A DNA stretch of 5,581 nucleotides from an uncultured bacterium (GCA_903872005.1 CAIQJD010000649.1:1-5581), one strand, 5' to 3'. Shown: positions 1-5,218, counted from the stretch's first letter. Notes: generated from the letters alone by a model not told the origin. A program made the numbers and translations.

Positions 1-172
1 CGGCGCGGCGCTCGCCCACCAGGCTGGCCAGCACAGCCTGCTCCTCTGGCGTGAAGAGGTCGGCGAAGGGGTCGGCGTGCAGGTGGCAGCGCTGGGCGCC
101 GGCCGCCACGCGCTGGCGACAGGGCGCGCCGCGCCGCGTCCGTGCGCCGCAACGGCGGGTTTCTTGCTCCAC
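1..172 (-). CDS. Small Cys/His-motif phage-associated protein, 3' end cut by the window
   Basis: The first 57 codons are visible and the frame stays open to the window edge. The start is GTG at 172, chosen because a perfect AGGAGG lies 5 nt upstream. Residues 7-32 read RCGARTRRGAPC, then a short linker, then RCHLH. This gives a C8-x9-C18-x10-C29-x2-H32 pattern that could bind zinc. From family knowledge, the CGA+T+xGxPC...CxxH pattern is typical of short phage proteins, often ending in an HGG-type motif, that are encoded near terminases and sometimes annotated as small terminase-like. Here the residues after the last His are AD instead of GG. The next stretch, FTPEEQAVLASL, looks like an amphipathic helix. 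The gene starts 11 nt after the holin-like gene, so the two are probably translationally coupled. The family likeness is recalled by eye, and a role in DNA packaging is only inferred. Confidence 0.62.
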   Translation of the reverse strand, partial: MEQETRRCGARTRRGAPCRQRVAAGAQRCHLHADPFADLFTPEEQAVLASLVGERRA

Positions 173-177
173 GGCGA

Positions 178-183
178 CCTCCT
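178..183 (-). promoter_or_regulatory. Ribosome binding site of the Cys/His-motif gene
   Basis: On the minus strand this reads AGGAGG, a perfect Shine-Dalgarno core, 5 nt before GTG at 172. It directly follows the stop codon of the upstream gene (184-186). That arrangement fits translational coupling and fixes the GTG start. Confidence 0.8.
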
Positions 184-483
184 TCAGCCGGCGCGCGGGC
201 CGACGCCGGCCCAGCCGGCCAGGTTGGTCAGCAGCTCGTAGCCGAAGGTCGCCAGGCTGGCCCCGACCAGGCCGGCCCAGGCCGCGGCGAACCAGGCGCC
301 CCGGCCGGCCATGCCGGCGGCCAGCAGCTCCACGGCGACCGTGAGGCCCAGGGCCAACAGGTTCGTGGGCCGCCAATCGGGGAGATAATGCTTGAGCCAT
401 TGGGTAGCCAGGATGCAGAACGCCGCGGCGATGCGGACATCGAGGAAGCCTTCGGCTTGCAAGGGAAGCAGCAGCCAATCCAT
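184..483 (-). CDS. Small three-helix membrane protein, phage holin-like
   Basis: The product is 99 residues. The start is ATG at 483 (MDWLLLPLQ), because GGGAGGA ends 7 nt upstream. An in-frame ATG at 516 would add 11 residues but has only a poor ribosome site. Three hydrophobic segments are visible, at about residues 14-30, 41-59 and 63-87. They are separated by short polar turns (KHYLPDWRPT and GRG), and the tail is short. Size, topology and the neighbouring phage-type gene suggest a holin or another small prophage membrane protein that would act in the cytoplasmic membrane. No family-specific motif was recognised, so holin is inference. It could also be a generic small membrane protein. 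It is the first gene after its own promoter and is followed at once by the Cys/His-motif gene. Confidence 0.72.
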   Translation of the reverse strand: MDWLLLPLQAEGFLDVRIAAAFCILATQWLKHYLPDWRPTNLLALGLTVAVELLAAGMAGRGAWFAAAWAGLVGASLATFGYELLTNLAGWAGVGPRAG

Positions 484-490
484 GATGGGA

Positions 491-497
491 TCCTCCC
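491..497 (-). promoter_or_regulatory. Ribosome binding site of the holin-like gene
   Basis: The minus strand reads GGGAGGA, with 7 nt to the ATG at 483. This favours the 99-residue product over the longer form starting at 516. Confidence 0.7.
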
Positions 498-537
498 GGC
501 GCAAGAAATAGCCCATTTGTTCTGCGCCTTTGAGGAG

Positions 538-566
538 ACCATAGCACGGCCGGCCGGCGAAGTCAA
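538..566 (-). promoter_or_regulatory. Sigma70-type promoter for the holin-like operon
   Basis: On the minus strand, TTGACT (561-566) and TATGGT (538-543) are separated by 17 nt. A TGC directly precedes the -10 box, making it an extended -10. The -35 matches consensus at 5 of 6 positions and the -10 at 4 of 6. The expected start of transcription is near 531, giving a leader of about 47 nt. The spacer is rich in GCCGGC. This is a prediction by eye. Confidence 0.65.
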
Positions 567-593
567 TAGCGAAAGCGTAGGACGCAGGGCCAT

Positions 594-719
594 GTCAAAG
601 TCGCGCCTGCAACTCCAGCCATCCACGAATAGCGCGCGAATAAACGAATCACGGCCCATGGGCAAGGCCGATTCGTTTATTCGCGCCCCCCATTCGTGGA
701 TGGCCCGTTGGACTTTGAC
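594..719. repeat. Long imperfect palindrome, intergenic repeat or MITE-like
   Basis: Nested inverted arms can be read directly. Positions 594-602 pair with 711-719 (GTCAAAGTC). Positions 619-630 pair with 692-703 (CCATCCACGAAT). Positions 634-650 pair with 670-686 (GCGCGAATAAACGAATC). The inner loop, 651-669, itself contains the 10-bp palindrome GCCCATGGGC at 654-663. At least 38 base pairs can form. No T-run follows on either strand, so it is not a classic terminator. It lies between the 3' end of the FxLYD gene and the promoter of the holin-like gene. Its lower G+C, with runs such as AATAAACGAAT, differs from the flanks. It could be a dispersed intergenic repeat or a transposase-less mobile element. 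It lies in the gene-free stretch of about 540-755. Confidence 0.8.
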
Positions 720-727
720 GTAGCCCT

Positions 728-747
728 GGTTGCCAACCTGCGGGAGG
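728..747. repeat. Partial copy of the terminator palindrome
   Basis: GGTTGCCAACCTGCGGGAGG shares its 13-nt right arm AACCTGCGGGAGG (735-747) exactly with the right arm of the terminator at 3511-3523. Its left arm is cut down to GGTT, leaving a 4-bp stem, and no T-run follows on either strand. It lies 8 bp past the stop codon of the FxLYD gene. It looks like a truncated or decayed copy of the same repeat and is probably not a working terminator. Confidence 0.55.
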
Positions 748-755
748 TTTCGCGC

Positions 756-1667
756 TCAGGGCGTGATCGGCGGGCGGCCATCTACCTGGAGGCGATAGGA
801 CGCGACGGCGTGATTGCTGTGCTGGATGGATTCGATCTCGAAGGCGCTGGTCTGGCCGGGATCCAGATGGTAGGTGTCCACGAAGAAGCGGTCTTCGCAG
901 GCGATCACGACGCCGGCCGCGTCGTAGAGGGTCGCCACCGGCTTGACCAGGCTCACGCGGACGCCGGCGTCGTTGCGGATATGCCCGACGATCTCGTAGT
1001 GAAAGCGCGTGTTGTAACCCTGCTGATCCAGAAGCGTCAGGCCGGTCAGCGGGGGGACGGCCGTTAAGTACGTCGGGGCCTCGAAGCGGTAGGCGGCGCG
1101 GCCGGCCGGGTCATTGCGGAATACAATGGCGAAGCACGACCGGTCGCCGGGGGCCAGGTGGGCGTCCGTCCCCACGTAGCCGAAGCTCGTGTCGAGGAAA
1201 TTGCCGGCCGCGTCAAAGAGGTTGGCGACGACTTGCACGTAATTGAGCGTGTCGGGCGTGTTGTTCTGGATTTCGCCCATCACCAGGAGGCCGCCGCTCA
1301 CCGTATGCCAGGCCGCGTGGGTATTGAGCACCTGCAGCGGCGGGGGAATGGGCGTTTGCGTGGGCGTTGCCGTAGGCCCGGGTGTGCGCGTCGGCGTGCG
1401 CGATGGCGTGAGCGTGCGGGTCGGAGTCAGGGTGCGCGTGGGGGTTGCCGTGCGCGTCCCGGTGCGGCTTGGCGTCGGCGTGCGGGTGACGGTAAACGTG
1501 CGCGATGGCGTCTGCGTCCTGGTCGGCGACGCCGTCTGGGTAGCGGTCGGAGTGGGGGCGGTCATACGGCGCAGGATGAGCGGCAGCCAGACGCCGCCGG
1601 CGTGCGCGCCGGCCATGGCGGTTGTCCAGAGGATTAAGATGATCGCTGCGGAGATGATGCGTTTCAC
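756..1667 (-). CDS. Secreted protein with Thr-Pro linker and two FxLYD-like domains
   Basis: The product is 303 residues, starting at GTG 1667 after a strong GGGGAGGT. Residues 1-23 form a signal peptide with Lys/Arg at the start, a hydrophobic core and a likely cut after AHA. A short motif VWLPLILRR follows at 26-34. A low-complexity linker of TPT, TRT and SRT units spans about 37-108 and is rich in Thr, Pro and Arg. Two related beta-rich domains follow. The first (about 113-200) has VANLFDAAG and HLAPGDRSCFAI. The second (about 203-296) has VATLYDAAG and HLDPGQTSAFEI. The LYD/LFD...LxPG...F pattern matches FxLYD domains, which occur in exported bacterial proteins of mostly unknown function. 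The product should lie outside the membrane. No lipobox, sortase motif or C-terminal anchor is seen. It is divergent from the RCC1-like gene. Its role is unknown. Confidence 0.85.
   Translation of the reverse strand: MKRIISAAIILILWTTAMAGAHAGGVWLPLILRRMTAPTPTATQTASPTRTQTPSRTFTVTRTPTPSRTGTRTATPTRTLTPTRTLTPSRTPTRTPGPTATPTQTPIPPPLQVLNTHAAWHTVSGGLLVMGEIQNNTPDTLNYVQVVANLFDAAGNFLDTSFGYVGTDAHLAPGDRSCFAIVFRNDPAGRAAYRFEAPTYLTAVPPLTGLTLLDQQGYNTRFHYEIVGHIRNDAGVRVSLVKPVATLYDAAGVVIACEDRFFVDTYHLDPGQTSAFEIESIQHSNHAVASYRLQVDGRPPITP
1344..1559 (-). repeat. Low-complexity region encoding the Thr-Pro linker
   Basis: About 216 bp of irregular 6- and 12-nt units, rich in GTGCG and GTCGG on the plus strand, encode residues 37-108 of the FxLYD protein. 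Units vary at many third positions, so they are not identical tandem copies and slippage is less likely. GCCGGC is absent here, although it is very common elsewhere in the window. Confidence 0.7.
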
Positions 1668-1670
1668 CAG

Positions 1671-1678
1671 ACCTCCCC
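1671..1678 (-). promoter_or_regulatory. Ribosome binding site of the FxLYD gene
   Basis: The minus strand reads GGGGAGGT, 3 nt before GTG at 1667 counted from the T (5 nt from GGAG). It supports a GTG start that puts Lys-Arg directly ahead of the signal-peptide core. Confidence 0.7.
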
Positions 1679-1698
1679 GGCATTTCTACCCCATCCGC

Positions 1699-1726
1699 AT
1701 CATAGGCCGGCCGGGCAAATTGTCAA
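1699..1726 (-). promoter_or_regulatory. Near-consensus promoter for the FxLYD gene
   Basis: On the minus strand, TTGACA (1721-1726, 6 of 6) and TATGAT (1699-1704, 5 of 6) are 16 nt apart. The spacer includes CCGGCCGGCC. Transcription should start near 1692, giving a leader of about 25 nt. This is the best match to the sigma70 consensus in the window. Confidence 0.75.
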
Positions 1727-1754
1727 TCTGACGCCGGCGCGGCCGGGGCCGTAG

Positions 1755-1775
1755 GGGCAGCCCTTGTGGCTGCCC
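1755..1775. repeat. Short palindrome upstream of the RCC1-like gene promoter
   Basis: GGGCAGCC (1755-1762) and GGCTGCCC (1768-1775) form a perfect 8-bp stem with a 5-nt loop, CTTGT. The core CCCTTGTGG (1761-1769) also occurs in the palindrome after the terminase gene (5140-5148, and inverted at 5170-5178). It lies between the two divergent promoters, 7 bp before the plus-strand -35 box. It could be a dispersed intergenic repeat or a regulator-binding site. Confidence 0.6.
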
Positions 1776-1782
1776 GCGATCC

Positions 1783-1811
1783 TGTACAGCAGTGCAGTTT
1801 CGTGCTATAAT
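1783..1811 (+). promoter_or_regulatory. Extended -10 promoter for the RCC1-like gene
   Basis: TGTACA (1783-1788, 4 of 6) and a perfect TATAAT (1806-1811) are separated by 17 nt. TGC just before the -10 gives a full TGnTATAAT extended -10. Transcription should start near 1818, about 49 nt before the chosen ATG. Confidence 0.75.
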
Positions 1812-1866
1812 CCCTGCGTGCGAGCCTATGCGTTTTGCGGATCTCGGAGCAGAAGGGGGACAAGCG

Positions 1867-3465
1867 ATGACTGGAAGGCGCGTCTTTTACATCCTGTTCG
1901 GTTTCGTGCTGCTTGCCGGCCTGCTGGCCGGCGTTTCTATTTCCGTCGCGGCCGGGCCGGGCCAGCCAGCGCCGGCCGATGCGCCCCTCAACGGGGGGAT
2001 AACGCGCGAGATCGCCGTCGGCGATCAATTCGCCTGCGGCCTCAAGCTAGACGGCAGCCTCATTTGCTGGGGCGACAACAACTACGGTCAGGCGACCCCA
2101 CCGGACGGCGCCGGGTTCAAACAGGTGGCTGCCAACTACTCGAATGCCTGCGCCATCAAGTCCGACAATTCGGTGGTGTGTTGGGGGAGCGATGGCTCCG
2201 GGGTGGTCTCGGATGTGCCGGCCGGCGCATTCGTGCAGGTCACCGTCGGTGGGAACCACGCCTGTGGCCTGCGGACCAACGGCATCGCGGCCTGCTGGGG
2301 GAACGATTCCAAGGGGCAGGTTACGAACGTGCCCACCTACACCCTCTCCCAGTTGGACAGCGGCTCGGACCACATCTGTGCGTTGAAGACGGCGGACGGG
2401 AAGCCGGTCTGTTGGGGCGATAATTTTTACGGGGAGGCAAACCCGCCGGATGAGGCTTTCGCGCAGATCGTCGCCGCCAACAATCACAGTTGCGGGCGGC
2501 GCGCCGATGGCTCTGTGACCTGTTGGGGCGAAAGTACGAATGGGCAATTGGCTGTGCCGGCCGGCGCGACGTTCACGCAGATCAGCGCCGGCAACTATCA
2601 CACCTGCGGGGTGCAGACCGATGGCACGCTGGCCTGCTGGGGGCAGGATTCCGCCGGCCAGTCGTCGGGCAAGCCGGCCGGTACCTTCCGGGTCGTGAAC
2701 GCCGGCGTCCATGGGACCTGCGCGCTACGCAGCAATGACAAGTTGGATTGTTGGGGGTGGGTTGACGGGTCGCAGTTGCCGGCGCAAGTGCTGCCACAGT
2801 CCTTGCCGAAGGCCTATACGGACCTGGTGTATGACCGGCAACTGACTCTGCGCTATGGCACGGCGCCGTACCACTTCGCCATCACGGCCGGCGATGTGCC
2901 GCCGGGGATGGATCTGAGCGAGACCGGCAAGCTGACCGGCCAGCCCACGGCCACCGGCGTATATACCTTTACGGTGGAGGCGACCGACGCCGGCGTGGCC
3001 TTCCCGTTCCAACAGTCGCAGGTTGTGCGGCTGACGGTGGGCCAGACCGGGACGAAGCTGGGTCTGAGCGTGAAGGACGAGGTGGATCCGATCCGCGCCG
3101 GCTGGATCATCCGCTACACGATCCGGGTCACCAATACCAGCGCCAGCGCCTTGCCGTTGATAACGGTCACGGATACCCTGCCGGCCAACACGCGCTTCGT
3201 CACCGCCGATGGGGGCGGGGTGCGGAATGGGAACCGGGTCATCTGGCGGCTGCGGAATGTGCCGGCCGGCGGCGTGCGCGAGCTGCACGTCAGTGTGGCG
3301 ACCTTCAGCACATATCGCGGCTATTTGACCAACCAGGCGCGGGCCGAGGCGAATGGCGTCAGCGTGACGAAGACCGAATTCACCAAAGTCGTGGGGCCGG
3401 CCGGCGCGCCGGCCGAGGCGGACGCGCCGCCGTTGGAGGATGCCGAGGCGCCGGCCGCAGAATAA
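1867..3465 (+). CDS. Secreted seven-repeat RCC1-like beta-propeller protein with Ig-like and DUF11-like domains
   Basis: The product is 532 residues, starting at ATG 1867 after AAGGGGGA. In-frame upstream starts at 1792 and 1828 would put polar residues ahead of the signal peptide, and 1792 lies before the predicted transcript start. Residues 1-29 are a signal peptide (FGFVLLAGLLAGVSISVAA). Seven RCC1-type repeats span about 45-303, each with a Cys, about ten residues, then CWG. First cysteines are at 57, 95, 133, 171, 209, 247 and 285, exactly 38 apart. All 14 cysteines of the protein sit in these repeats, two each, which suggests one disulfide per blade. A putative Ig (He_PIG-like) domain follows at about 309-392 (PPGMDLSETGKLTGQP, then GVYTFTVEATD). 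A DUF11-like domain is at about 395-508 (YTIRVTNTSASALPLITVTDTLP). The tail is rich in Ala, Pro and Glu with no anchor. It is probably a secreted or surface binding protein with an unknown partner. Confidence 0.88.
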   Translation: MTGRRVFYILFGFVLLAGLLAGVSISVAAGPGQPAPADAPLNGGITREIAVGDQFACGLKLDGSLICWGDNNYGQATPPDGAGFKQVAANYSNACAIKSDNSVVCWGSDGSGVVSDVPAGAFVQVTVGGNHACGLRTNGIAACWGNDSKGQVTNVPTYTLSQLDSGSDHICALKTADGKPVCWGDNFYGEANPPDEAFAQIVAANNHSCGRRADGSVTCWGESTNGQLAVPAGATFTQISAGNYHTCGVQTDGTLACWGQDSAGQSSGKPAGTFRVVNAGVHGTCALRSNDKLDCWGWVDGSQLPAQVLPQSLPKAYTDLVYDRQLTLRYGTAPYHFAITAGDVPPGMDLSETGKLTGQPTATGVYTFTVEATDAGVAFPFQQSQVVRLTVGQTGTKLGLSVKDEVDPIRAGWIIRYTIRVTNTSASALPLITVTDTLPANTRFVTADGGGVRNGNRVIWRLRNVPAGGVRELHVSVATFSTYRGYLTNQARAEANGVSVTKTEFTKVVGPAGAPAEADAPPLEDAEAPAAE

Positions 3466-3493
3466 GCCGCCGGCGCGCCAGATAGGAAATGGG

Positions 3494-3531
3494 GCCTCCC
3501 GCAGGTTCGCAACCTGCGGGAGGCTTTTTTT
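3494..3531 (+). terminator. Intrinsic terminator of the RCC1-like gene
   Basis: A perfect 14-bp stem, GCCTCCCGCAGGTT (3494-3507) with AACCTGCGGGAGGC (3511-3524), has a CGC loop and is followed by seven T (3525-3531). It lies 28 bp after the stop codon. The stem is unusually long and perfect and partly repeats elsewhere in the window (735-747), so a mobile intergenic palindrome may have been recruited as terminator. Confidence 0.9.
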
Positions 3532-3547
3532 GTTGCGCGCCAGCCGA

Positions 3548-3580
3548 AGACCTCACAGGTCTCCGAGACCTGTGAGGTCT
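3548..3580. repeat. Nested perfect palindrome
   Basis: AGACCTCACAGGTCT (3548-3562) and AGACCTGTGAGGTCT (3566-3580) are perfect 15-nt reverse complements around CCG. Each arm is also a small hairpin (AGACCT with AGGTCT), so the DNA can fold as one long hairpin or as two small ones. No T-run follows, so it is not a standard terminator. Palindromes of this type are common intergenic repeats in Chloroflexota as I recall them, but I cannot check this here. Confidence 0.8.
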
Positions 3581-3594
3581 CTCTGCCCGCGCGC

Positions 3595-3614
3595 GTCTTA
3601 CGCGGTCTTACGCG
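3595..3614 (+). repeat. 10-bp tandem repeat just upstream of the terminase promoter
   Basis: GTCTTACGCG occurs twice head to tail (3595-3604 and 3605-3614), ending 8 bp before the -35 box. The spacing equals about one helical turn, and the position is roughly -63 to -44 from the predicted transcription start. This is where an activator dimer could bind. Function is inferred from position only. Confidence 0.6.
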
Positions 3615-3622
3615 CCGGGGGC

Positions 3623-3651
3623 TTGACGCCGGCCGGGCGGCGTGCTATGCT
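3623..3651 (+). promoter_or_regulatory. Promoter for the terminase gene
   Basis: TTGACG (3623-3628, 5 of 6) and TATGCT (3646-3651, 4 of 6) are separated by 17 nt, with TGC before the -10 (extended -10). The spacer contains CCGGCCGG. Transcription should start near 3658, giving a leader of about 33 nt with GAGG 7 nt before the ATG at 3691. Confidence 0.75.
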
Positions 3652-3690
3652 CAGACTGTGTAGCACAAATGTTCTATTCGAGGCGCTGCC

Positions 3691-5133
3691 ATGACCCGTG
3701 AGACGCTGCCGTTCCCTGATCTCGTCCCCTTGCCGCCCGGCCTGGACGACCCGGCCGACTTCAGCCAGCGCGTCCTGGGCCGGCCGCTGCGCCCCTACCA
3801 GATCGAGCCGCTGCGCGCCATCGTCCGCTCGGTGCGCCAGCGCGCCGGCCGCGTCTTCACCGTCATGTTCGCCCGCCAGATGGGCAAGAACGAGCTTTCG
3901 GCGCACCTGGAAGCCTATCTGCTGACGATCTGTTCGCAGGCCGGCGGGAGCATCGTCAAGGCCGCCCCGACTTTCAAGCCGCAGGCGACCTTGAGCAAGG
4001 GCCGGCTGGAAGCGACCCTGGCCCGCTCCACGTTGCGCCAGAACTGGCGCAGCGAGGGGGGCGACGCCATCCACGTGGGGCGGGCGCGCATCCAGTTCTT
4101 CAGCGGCGAGCCGGCCGCCAACGTGGTCGGGGCCACGGCCAGCCGGCTGCTGGAGATTGACGAAGCCCAGGACTTCGACGCCGAGAAGTACCAGCGCGAC
4201 TTTCGGCCCATGGCCGCGACGACGAATGCGACCACGGTGCTTTACGGCACCGCCTGGGCCGAGGACGATCTGTTGGCGCAGCAGAGCCGCGCCGGCGCGC
4301 CGGCCGAAGCGGCCGACGGGCTGCGCCGGCATTTCAAGTATGACTGGACGGCCCTGGCGGCCATCTCGCCGGCCTATCGCCAGTTCGTCGAAGGGGAGCG
4401 GGCGCGCCTCGGCGACGAGCATCCCCTCTTCCTGACCCAGTATGCCCTGCAGCCGTTGCCGGGGGCCGGCCGGCTCCTCTCGCCGGCGCATCTGGCGCAA
4501 CTGGCCGGCGAACATCCGCGCGTCGCAGACCCGGCGGCGCTGGATGCGCCGGTGGTCGCCGGCCTGGACCTGGCCGGCGCGGGGGCCGACGAGACGGTGT
4601 TGACCCTGGCGACGCTGGACGAGCAGCTCTGCGCCGGCGTGGCCCAACCCCTGTTACGCATCGTGGCGCTGGCGCGCTGGCGCGGCGTCCCGCTGGATGA
4701 TCTGTATGCCCAACTGGCCGACCTGTTGGGGCGGGTCTGGCGCGTGCGCCGGCTGGCCGCCGACGCCACCGGCCTGGGCGCCGGCGTGGTCGCCTTCCTG
4801 GGCGCGGCCCTGGGGGCAGAGGTGGTAACGCCAGTGGTCTTCAGCGGGCCGGTCAAGAGCCGGCTGGGCTATGCGCTCCTGGCGGCCATCGGCGCCGGCC
4901 GGCTGCGGATGTACGCCGCTGATGGCGCGGCCGAGACCGATGATTTCTGGGCGCAGATGCGCGCTTGCCGGCGCGAGATTGGCCCGGCCCAGGCATTGCG
5001 CTTCGCCGCGCCGGCCGGCGCGCATGACGACTTCGTCGTCTCGGCGGCGCTGTGCACGCATGCGGCCGGCGCGACCGGCCCGGCGCCAGCCGCGGAATAT
5101 GTGGAGGCCGACGACGTGTTGGCCGGCTCGTAG
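3691..5133 (+). CDS. terL: Phage terminase large subunit
   Basis: The product is 480 residues, of normal length for the family. It is the DNA-packaging motor: an N-terminal ATPase pumps DNA into the prohead and a C-terminal RNase H-like nuclease cuts the concatemer. The adenine-binding region is RPLRPYQIEP (31-40). The Walker A-type loop is FARQMGKNE (60-68), of the RQMGK type seen in terminases, with K66. Walker B is LLEIDEAQ (153-160), with D157 and catalytic E158. The coupling motif is LYGTAW (184-189). Candidate metal-binding acids of the nuclease are D293 (GLDLAGAGADET), D358 (AADATGLG) and D446/D447 (HDDF). All key residues are present and the frame is intact, so it appears functional. 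The start at ATG 3691 has a modest GAGG 7 nt upstream. The portal gene follows after 85 bp. No small terminase lies directly upstream. The last codons overlap a palindromic repeat. Confidence 0.93.
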   Translation: MTRETLPFPDLVPLPPGLDDPADFSQRVLGRPLRPYQIEPLRAIVRSVRQRAGRVFTVMFARQMGKNELSAHLEAYLLTICSQAGGSIVKAAPTFKPQATLSKGRLEATLARSTLRQNWRSEGGDAIHVGRARIQFFSGEPAANVVGATASRLLEIDEAQDFDAEKYQRDFRPMAATTNATTVLYGTAWAEDDLLAQQSRAGAPAEAADGLRRHFKYDWTALAAISPAYRQFVEGERARLGDEHPLFLTQYALQPLPGAGRLLSPAHLAQLAGEHPRVADPAALDAPVVAGLDLAGAGADETVLTLATLDEQLCAGVAQPLLRIVALARWRGVPLDDLYAQLADLLGRVWRVRRLAADATGLGAGVVAFLGAALGAEVVTPVVFSGPVKSRLGYALLAAIGAGRLRMYAADGAAETDDFWAQMRACRREIGPAQALRFAAPAGAHDDFVVSAALCTHAAGATGPAPAAEYVEADDVLAGS

Positions 5134-5188
5134 CATCGCCCCTTGTGGGCGTCTGGGGATTGCGGATGGCCACAAGGGCCGATGCTAC
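5130..5188. repeat. Palindromic element overlapping the terminase stop codon
   Basis: The 19-nt arms 5130-5148 (GTAGCATCGCCCCTTGTGG) and 5170-5188 are reverse complements with one mismatch (5139 against 5179). They are separated by 21 nt. The terminase stop TAG (5131-5133) lies inside the left arm. No T-run follows, so transcription probably continues into the portal gene. The CCCTTGTGG core is shared with 1761-1769. It fills most of the 85-bp gap between the two genes. Confidence 0.8.
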
Positions 5189-5206
5189 CAGTTCTGATCG
5201 CTTCAT

Positions 5207-5214
5207 GGAGGTGA
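5207..5214 (+). promoter_or_regulatory. Ribosome binding site of the portal gene
   Basis: GGAGGTGA, with GGAGG 7 nt before ATG at 5219, is strong and fixes the start of the portal protein just after the palindromic element. Confidence 0.75.
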
Positions 5215-5218
5215 CTAC

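Noticed and set aside
142..723. A 193-codon plus-strand open frame over the holin-like gene and the palindrome
   Set aside because: It runs antisense through a membrane protein with a good ribosome site and then through an intergenic palindrome, and its product has no domain signature.
1243..1731. A plus-strand open frame encoding VRVGV-type repeats
   Set aside because: It is the antisense image of the Thr-Pro linker. The minus-strand gene has a signal peptide, conserved domains, promoter and ribosome site.
1792..1866. A 25-residue N-terminal extension of the RCC1-like protein
   Set aside because: The extension starts before the predicted transcription start near 1818 and would bury the signal peptide behind charged residues. 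ATG 1867 is preceded by AAGGGGGA.
2047..2712. A 221-codon minus-strand open frame opposite the RCC1-like repeats
   Set aside because: Its apparent periodicity is the mirror of the 114-bp repeat unit of the plus-strand gene.
2035..2754. The 114-bp periodic region as a recent DNA tandem repeat or CRISPR-like array
   Set aside because: The period is seen at protein level. The nucleotide copies have diverged widely and stay in frame, so this is an old protein repeat.
3598..4647. A 349-codon open frame on the minus strand opposite the terminase gene
   Set aside because: The frame is open only because of high G+C. It is antisense to a gene with all terminase motifs, its product is Arg/Gly/Gln-rich with no recognisable domain, and it starts inside terL without a convincing ribosome site.
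5130..5188. The palindrome after terL as an intrinsic terminator
   Set aside because: No T-run follows either arm, the loop is long (21 nt), and the portal gene downstream has a strong ribosome site but no clear promoter of its own.
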